The notes beneath the pieces were generated by a model. That model ran no database searches. It was given only the letters and a program-made list of their open reading frames with translations, and was not told the DNA's origin. From contig UQDF01000012.1 of assembly GCA_900539765.1 (NCBI GenBank), positions 1 to 44,730 of the forward strand: a stretch of DNA of 44,730 nucleotides, in the 5' to 3' direction. Source of the DNA: an uncultured Porphyromonas sp. (GTDB taxonomy: Bacteria; Bacteroidota; Bacteroidia; Bacteroidales; Porphyromonadaceae). How positions within the stretch are numbered: the stretch's first letter is position 1; the number at the start of each line of letters is the position of its first letter. A program made the translations under genes and the position numbers. This document shows, in pieces, positions 40,179 through 44,730 of this stretch.

Positions 40179-42560
40179 CTACTTCTTGATGATACGCTGA
40201 CTCTCTGTACCTACTCGGAGGATATAGGTGCCAGCTGTGAGTGCTGTCATATCGATCGTAGCCTCGCCCGTAGCAGTAGCTTGTGTCTGGTGTAGTAGCT
40301 GTCCATCGATCGTGTATAGAGATACAAGGGTCTCAGCGACAGCGCCCATGACGTAAACGTGATCTGCCGTAGGATTGGGGTAGATGTCTAGGTGGCTAGA
40401 GATAACTCCCTCGATAGCTACATCACTCCCTAGGAATGGACGACCCTCTCGTCCGAACTCGTTATTAGCGAAGTCTGTAACGTGCCAGTTCTTGGCAAGG
40501 AACATATCTACGGTGCTCTTCAAGCATACGTTCTTATCCTCAGGCGAGCACTTCGTGTCTATGAGCATGATTACAGCCTCTTCTGCACTTCCTGTTACTT
40601 CTGGTAGCGCCTCAGCAAGCTTCTGGAAGGCAGCATCACTGATATTGTTTCTCATACAGTCCACGTAAGTGAGCTTGGGGCAGTTGCTCAGATTGATGCT
40701 CTGTAGGTTATTACCCCAGAGGGATATGCTCTCCAGGTTACTACAGTCAGAGACAGATACTTCGGATAGGTTGTTTTCGCTCAGGAGTAGTCTCTTGATA
40801 TTGCTCTGGTTGGCTATCTCAAAGCTTGTTATCTCATTTCTATATGCATGGAGGTACTCCAGCTTGGGATTCTTAGATATATCAATCTTTTGGATCTTTT
40901 GGTTGGCACATACGAGCACCTTAACGTCTCCTTGGATTGTAATCTTTGTATCCTTGATCGTGTACTCCTTGTAGTACTCCTCAAAAGGCTCTAGGACACC
41001 TGTTAGGATCACCTTGTCCGTACCGCTGATCTCTAGAGCTATCTTGTCTCCCACAGCTAGTCCAGTCTCGAGCGTGATCATATCGTCTGTGATGGCGGTA
41101 CTGGTGATAGGTACTGTAGCTCCAGCAGCCCAGTCATAGACCTCCCAGTGCTTACTACGAGCTAGGTCGATGAGCTCATTGGTTATCTGATTAGCTTCTC
41201 TGATTTTCTGATTCTTCGTATCGACGACGATCAGGATACCAGGTCTATTCTCATCACAAGTACGAAGAGCCTTGATGAAGGCACCCATAGACTCCCGAGA
41301 GATGCTATTGAGATAGATGTCGCAGCGAGATAGCTGAGCATTGTCTTGAGCAGTGAGCTGAGTGATCTTATTGTTAGAGCAGTTGAAGTCTGCCAGGTTG
41401 GGTAGGTTGTCCAGGCTCAGCTGAGTGATCTGATTGTTTAGACAGTAGAGCTTCTCCAGCTTAGGCGTGTTAGATAGGTCTAGCTCAGTAAGACTATTAG
41501 AGCTACAGTCGAGCTTGGTGAGCGCAGAGGCCTGTGATAGGTCTAGCTTGGTAAGACCTAGGATAGAGCAAGTCAGGTCGGTGACCTCTCCATGTATGGT
41601 GATCTCTTGCTGTGTGAAGGTGTAGTCCGAGCGGTTAGGATCATACTCCTCCTCTACGCCATCGATGGTAATTTCACCGACCCCCTTGATGGTCATAAAC
41701 TTGTTTTGCCCTACTAGGTCGCTACCTATGGTCATAGATATCTGCTGAGCGGGTACCTCGGGATCATCTTCGCCCTCATAGCGAGTTGTTCTACCATCTA
41801 TAATGGCATTGCATAGATAGCCTTTAGCATTGAGAGCTGCCACGTCTGACTTGTAGACTATGTTTTGCTCCGTATCCTTATCCTTGTTGGCTATTAGTAT
41901 CGTACCTTGCTCAGAGGCGTTGTTGACATCTGGGAGCGACTTGATCATAGCCTTCATAGCAGGGCCATTGATCTGGTTGTTTCGGCAGAGTATCTCTGTC
42001 AGCTCTGTAGCCCCTGAGGGGAACGTGAGCGACTTGAGCAGGTTGTCTGATACGCAGACGAAAGTGAGTGCATTGCACCCCTCTATGTTGACAGTCTCTA
42101 GAGCATTTCTATCAGCATAGAGCGTCTCTAGCTTGGGGCAGTCTGAGAGGTTGATGTGCGAGAGGAGATTCTTAGTGACGACAAAAGCTGTTAGCTCAGG
42201 AGCTCCTGAGAGGTCTATGCTACCGGTCATCTTGTTAAAGTTCCCCCACACCTCACGTATAGTGCTGTGGTTAGGTGAGAAGGATATCTCCTTGATACCA
42301 CAGTTTGTGAAGCGCATCAGCGTGACATCGCCGATGATGGAGAAGGTACGTTCAGCCACCTTGTAGCCACCACTAGGATCCTCCTCGAGTCCCTCAAACT
42401 CTAGGGAGGCTCCAGGCACGGTCTGGATCTCCAAATTGATCGACTCCCCGATCAGCTTTTCGGTTGTCATCGTGATCTTGTTCTGCCCATGTAGCGGGAT
42501 ACACATCCCACAGCATAGCAGGATCAGTGTCATAAGTAAAGAAGTGGTTCTTTGCGTCAT
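40179..42560 (-). CDS. T9SS-secreted leucine-rich-repeat protein with three internal modules
   Basis: The 793-residue protein has a signal peptide (residues 1-25, ending IPLHGQ). Three tandem modules of about 220-240 residues follow (roughly 27-268, 272-490 and 492-720). Each begins with a beta-rich head, continues with short leucine-rich repeats (for example LDCSSNSLTELDLSNTPKL and LNNQITQLSLDNLPNL), and closes with a segment predicting an alpha/beta unit (for example IKSLPDVNNASEQGTILI). The last 70 residues are a type IX secretion tail (DIYPNPTADHVYVMG ... AGTYILRVGTESQRIIKK). It should be exported and anchored at the cell surface. LRR surface proteins of oral Bacteroidota often bind host proteins; that role is inferred. 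The gene lies 44 bp after the thioredoxin-like T9SS gene in the same operon. Confidence 0.85.
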   Translation of the reverse strand: MTQRTTSLLMTLILLCCGMCIPLHGQNKITMTTEKLIGESINLEIQTVPGASLEFEGLEEDPSGGYKVAERTFSIIGDVTLMRFTNCGIKEISFSPNHSTIREVWGNFNKMTGSIDLSGAPELTAFVVTKNLLSHINLSDCPKLETLYADRNALETVNIEGCNALTFVCVSDNLLKSLTFPSGATELTEILCRNNQINGPAMKAMIKSLPDVNNASEQGTILIANKDKDTEQNIVYKSDVAALNAKGYLCNAIIDGRTTRYEGEDDPEVPAQQISMTIGSDLVGQNKFMTIKGVGEITIDGVEEEYDPNRSDYTFTQQEITIHGEVTDLTCSILGLTKLDLSQASALTKLDCSSNSLTELDLSNTPKLEKLYCLNNQITQLSLDNLPNLADFNCSNNKITQLTAQDNAQLSRCDIYLNSISRESMGAFIKALRTCDENRPGILIVVDTKNQKIREANQITNELIDLARSKHWEVYDWAAGATVPITSTAITDDMITLETGLAVGDKIALEISGTDKVILTGVLEPFEEYYKEYTIKDTKITIQGDVKVLVCANQKIQKIDISKNPKLEYLHAYRNEITSFEIANQSNIKRLLLSENNLSEVSVSDCSNLESISLWGNNLQSINLSNCPKLTYVDCMRNNISDAAFQKLAEALPEVTGSAEEAVIMLIDTKCSPEDKNVCLKSTVDMFLAKNWHVTDFANNEFGREGRPFLGSDVAIEGVISSHLDIYPNPTADHVYVMGAVAETLVSLYTIDGQLLHQTQATATGEATIDMTALTAGTYILRVGTESQRIIKK

Positions 42561-42604
42561 AGTTCTTTTGTTGAGTTGATATGATTTGTTAGTTAAGTGA
42601 CTTG

Positions 42605-44272
42605 TTAGGGTAGTACGAGCTTATAGCGACGGCTATCGCCTGCGCTGGTCGTAATGGAGAGGATGTACAGACCTTGTGACACAGCCTCCGTGACGAGTTG
42701 GTGCCGTCCCTCTGGTGTGAGTCCCTCTGCCTGCAATGCTCCAGAGGGTGTGTATAGTCGCCACTCGATAGGAGTAGCACTCTCTACGTAAGGGACACCA
42801 TCTAGGATCGTGACACGACAATCGTTCGTAGTGGGTGAGTCAGTAGCGTTATGCCCTGTCGTCTCAATGGTGAGATCGTCTATCAGTAAGCCCGTAGCTC
42901 CAGCAGTCTGATGAGCTAGTATGAGCTGTATCTCTTGTCCTCGTAGGGAGGAGAGGTCGTACTCTATCTTTTGCCAATTGTATGAGACTGGGGTCGTCAG
43001 GAGTAGCTTAGACTCCGACTTCCATACGGTAGGATCTATTGGAGCCACGACCGATAGGATCGTCAGTGTGTCTTGTCTCTTAAACTGCTTGCTAAATGAG
43101 CGTGCGTAGAGCGTGAGCTTTGTATCTGCTGTCTCAGCTTCAGGCACCTTGATGACAGGCGAGATAAGCCAATTGTTACTCTGCACAGGATAGCCGACCA
43201 AATCTGTGTACCCTCTGAATATTGTAGGGTAAAAAGACCACGACAGGAGACAGTCCTCACCAGAGCGAGACATCGTCTTTGCTGACAATTGGTCTGCAGA
43301 GACGTTGAGACGCTTGAGTTCTGCAGCTAGAGAAGTCCATCCGACATGATCGCCATCGAGATCGGCACGACTCCAGCCTAATAGGCCATCTGCCTCAAAG
43401 GACTCTTGGAGTGGAAGCTGCATAGCGCCTTGATGCGCAGCTCTCACCTGTACTCGCTGTGATAGCGGAGTGCTGGCTCCATTTCGATTGACCGCTATCA
43501 GTGAGAGCTCGACCTCGCCAGTGGTCGGCCAGGTGAGGGCGAGACGAGGCTCATGGGTCGTCGCATAGTCTGTCCCATTGACCTGCCAGCGATACTCCGT
43601 GACAGGAGGCACGGAGCCTACGTATGCTTGTATCTCAGAGGGAGTATCGGTCGTGACACCCCAGCTAGGTATGTAGAGATCACGTACTACGGGTGCATCT
43701 TGCGACGAGAGGCACTCTTTGCTCTTATTGTATACCCCTTCTTCGCTGATCAAGAGGATATCCTGAACCTCCGTATAGGTACCAGCTGCTGAGAGGAGGA
43801 CAACCTTTGGGATGCCAGTGATGGTGACACCTAGCGCATTGGCCATATAAGCGTCAGATACTATGGGATAAGGTATCGTACCACCATTGGTCCAGTCCCC
43901 CTGTGTGTTGTTTCCTTTGCCCTCTATCTCTTCTCGCTTGGCTCCAGTTGCTTCGACCCAGATGAAGTATAGCTCGTCAGTCCCCTCAGGACCATACTTC
44001 TGCCAGAGTCGCTCTGCGGTGCCTCGCTTGTGTATTTGCCAGCAGGGACCACAATAGGTCCCCGAGAAGTCTATGACCACTCTTTTCCCAGCTCTAACGA
44101 GCGAGTCTATGCTGATCCGCTCACCATAGATGGTCTGAGCAGTGTAGACAAGACTCTTGAGGGGTAGCCACTCCCCATCTACTCCTTGAGCCCGAGCAGG
44201 TAGTGCAGTACTTAAGTAGAGCGAGCATAGTAAGAGACCTAAGAATAGACGTAGCGTATTTGTCTTTTTCAT
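42605..44272 (-). CDS. T9SS-secreted thioredoxin-domain protein with adhesin-like domain
   Basis: From ATG 44272 the 555-residue protein has a signal peptide (about 28 residues, ending ALPARAQ). A thioredoxin-like domain follows, with active site DFSGTYCGPCWQIHKRG (CGPC near residue 75) and cis-Pro region GVTITGIPKVVLL. A PKD-like Ig segment (about 215-280) and a beta-sandwich of the cleaved-adhesin/MAM type (about 285-470; LPLQESFEADGLLGWSRADLDGDHVGW) come next. A T9SS tail ends GLYILSITTSAGDSRRYKLVLP. P. gingivalis HBP35 is a known surface thioredoxin with a T9SS tail, so the combination has precedent. The longer frame from 44329 is rejected because it lacks a signal at its start. Confidence 0.85.
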   Translation of the reverse strand: MKKTNTLRLFLGLLLCSLYLSTALPARAQGVDGEWLPLKSLVYTAQTIYGERISIDSLVRAGKRVVIDFSGTYCGPCWQIHKRGTAERLWQKYGPEGTDELYFIWVEATGAKREEIEGKGNNTQGDWTNGGTIPYPIVSDAYMANALGVTITGIPKVVLLSAAGTYTEVQDILLISEEGVYNKSKECLSSQDAPVVRDLYIPSWGVTTDTPSEIQAYVGSVPPVTEYRWQVNGTDYATTHEPRLALTWPTTGEVELSLIAVNRNGASTPLSQRVQVRAAHQGAMQLPLQESFEADGLLGWSRADLDGDHVGWTSLAAELKRLNVSADQLSAKTMSRSGEDCLLSWSFYPTIFRGYTDLVGYPVQSNNWLISPVIKVPEAETADTKLTLYARSFSKQFKRQDTLTILSVVAPIDPTVWKSESKLLLTTPVSYNWQKIEYDLSSLRGQEIQLILAHQTAGATGLLIDDLTIETTGHNATDSPTTNDCRVTILDGVPYVESATPIEWRLYTPSGALQAEGLTPEGRHQLVTEAVSQGLYILSITTSAGDSRRYKLVLP

Positions 44273-44377
44273 ATAGCCAATAGTTGTATGGTGTACGTGT
44301 ATAAGGGGGGAGAAGATGTGAGTACTCACACCCCTGACCTCTGTTTAGCGACATATTCCCAAGAGGAATTGCGCTCG

Positions 44378-44408
44378 CAAAGATAAGTTTTATTTTTAAT
44401 TCTAGCAA
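44378..44408 (-). promoter_or_regulatory. Promoter for the T9SS cargo operon
   Basis: On the minus strand, TATCTTTG (44385 to 44378) with TTG at 44408-44406, spaced 20 bp. The leader is about 100 nt. Confidence 0.65.
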
Positions 44409-44546
44409 CAATCTATAGTTTGTTCTGTAAAAATAAGAACACGTCGGAGTGGTCTTCATATTGGAGTGGTGAAGCGGGGGCAGCGCTAGGAAGTATAAAA
44501 AGGATCTCCTATGCTATGCGATGCATTTACCACAGAAAGACTGATC

Positions 44547-44580
44547 TCCACGTAGGGATTTGCAAATATCCACGTGGAAA
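44547..44580. repeat. Two-unit remnant of the 22-bp array family (array 4)
   Basis: Cores CACGTAG (44549) and CACGTGG (44571) are 22 bp apart, with the spacer GGATTTGCAAATAT almost as between the last two units of array 3. No further units are present on either side, so this is a truncated or minimal copy. The gene-free region 44409-44730 holds this, two palindromes and nothing coding that I can support. Confidence 0.75.
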
Positions 44581-44590
44581 AGCGATTGAC

Positions 44591-44610
44591 TAGAGGCACT
44601 AGTGCCTCTA
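44591..44610. repeat. Perfect 20-bp palindrome
   Basis: The halves TAGAGGCACT/AGTGCCTCTA match exactly, and ACTAGTGCCTCTAA is also found at 26767-26780. A degenerate ACTAGTGTCGCTAGCGC follows. It lies 14 bp after the array remnant. Confidence 0.65.
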
Positions 44611-44671
44611 AGAATACTAGTGTCGCTAGCGCAATTTCCAGTAGTAAGTGCAACACGAAGCGTATAAAAGC

Positions 44672-44705
44672 ACCCACCCCTGGGGGCTAGCCCCCAGGGG
44701 TGGGT
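44672..44705. repeat. Perfect 34-bp G/C-rich palindrome at the window end
   Basis: Seventeen-base halves (ACCCACCCCTGGGGGCT and its complement) pair with no spacer. It may be a terminator for a gene to the right of the window, or a cruciform site; no T-run follows on the plus strand. Confidence 0.6.
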
Positions 44706-44730
44706 CGAAAGACTTAAATGATTACCTTCG

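Noticed and set aside
42605..44329. Longer N-terminus of the thioredoxin-domain protein (start at 44329)
   Set aside because: The extra 19 residues lack signal character, while the ATG at 44272 begins a clear signal peptide.
44486..44677. A 63-codon minus-strand open frame at the window end
   Set aside because: It runs through the array remnant and the palindromes, and has no supported start or domain.

Overview
The window reads as a chromosomal piece of a Bacteroidota bacterium, most likely a Porphyromonas of the asaccharolytica/uenonis type. The reasons are promoters of the TAnnTTTG (-7) type upstream of many genes, three proteins with type IX secretion (T9SS) C-terminal tails, a CarboxypepD_reg/outer-membrane-barrel protein, Bacteroidota-style lipoproteins, a roughly 50% G+C composition, and small MITE-like repeats. 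The species is an inference; no ribosomal RNA or whole-genome marker is present.

Layout. (1) 1-660: rplS with a structured leader and a strong terminator. (2) 741-9894, minus strand: a surface polysaccharide block with, in transcription order, a Wzx-type flippase, a pyruvyl-transferase-family protein, a Wza-type export lipoprotein, a Wzc-type chain-length protein/tyrosine kinase, a PHP-type tyrosine phosphatase and a membrane-anchored UDP-sugar 4,6-dehydratase. No glycosyltransferase or polymerase is present. (3) 10432-16571: a TonB-receptor-like outer membrane barrel protein, an Omp28-like T9SS protein and a Big_2 lipoprotein. (4) 16758-24791: tRNA-His, ppdK, two small outer membrane proteins, a membrane protein resembling a truncated sensor kinase, an O-methyltransferase, aroQ and xerD. 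(5) 24828-30340: typA, a second Big_2 lipoprotein and a tandem pair of AT-richer lipoproteins of unknown function. (6) 30566-38740: one dense plus-strand operon, nadE - polyprenyl synthase - cvpA - sufB - sufC - sufD - EamA transporter. (7) 39056-44272: a third Big_2-type lipoprotein, then a minus-strand pair of T9SS cargo proteins, one with leucine-rich repeats and one with a thioredoxin domain.

The most unusual feature is non-coding. Three intergenic regions (about 10131-10296, 20191-20357 and 38804-38970) each hold an array of exactly eight short cores (ACGTG-type or TCCGAAG-type) repeated every 20-23 bp. The first-to-last core distance is exactly 152 bp in all three, although the sequences have diverged. 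A two-unit remnant lies at 44547-44580. I know of no described element with this architecture. Around them are heptad TTAGAGA-like repeats, perfect palindromes, and two nearly identical 171/175-bp MITEs with imperfect terminal inverted repeats and 5-bp target duplications. The MITEs lie in opposite orientations 11 kb apart, and one insertion appears to have created the stop codon of the outer membrane protein gene it landed in.

Starts were moved from the longest possible frame where a signal peptide, an upstream stop or a promoter argued for it; each case is noted.
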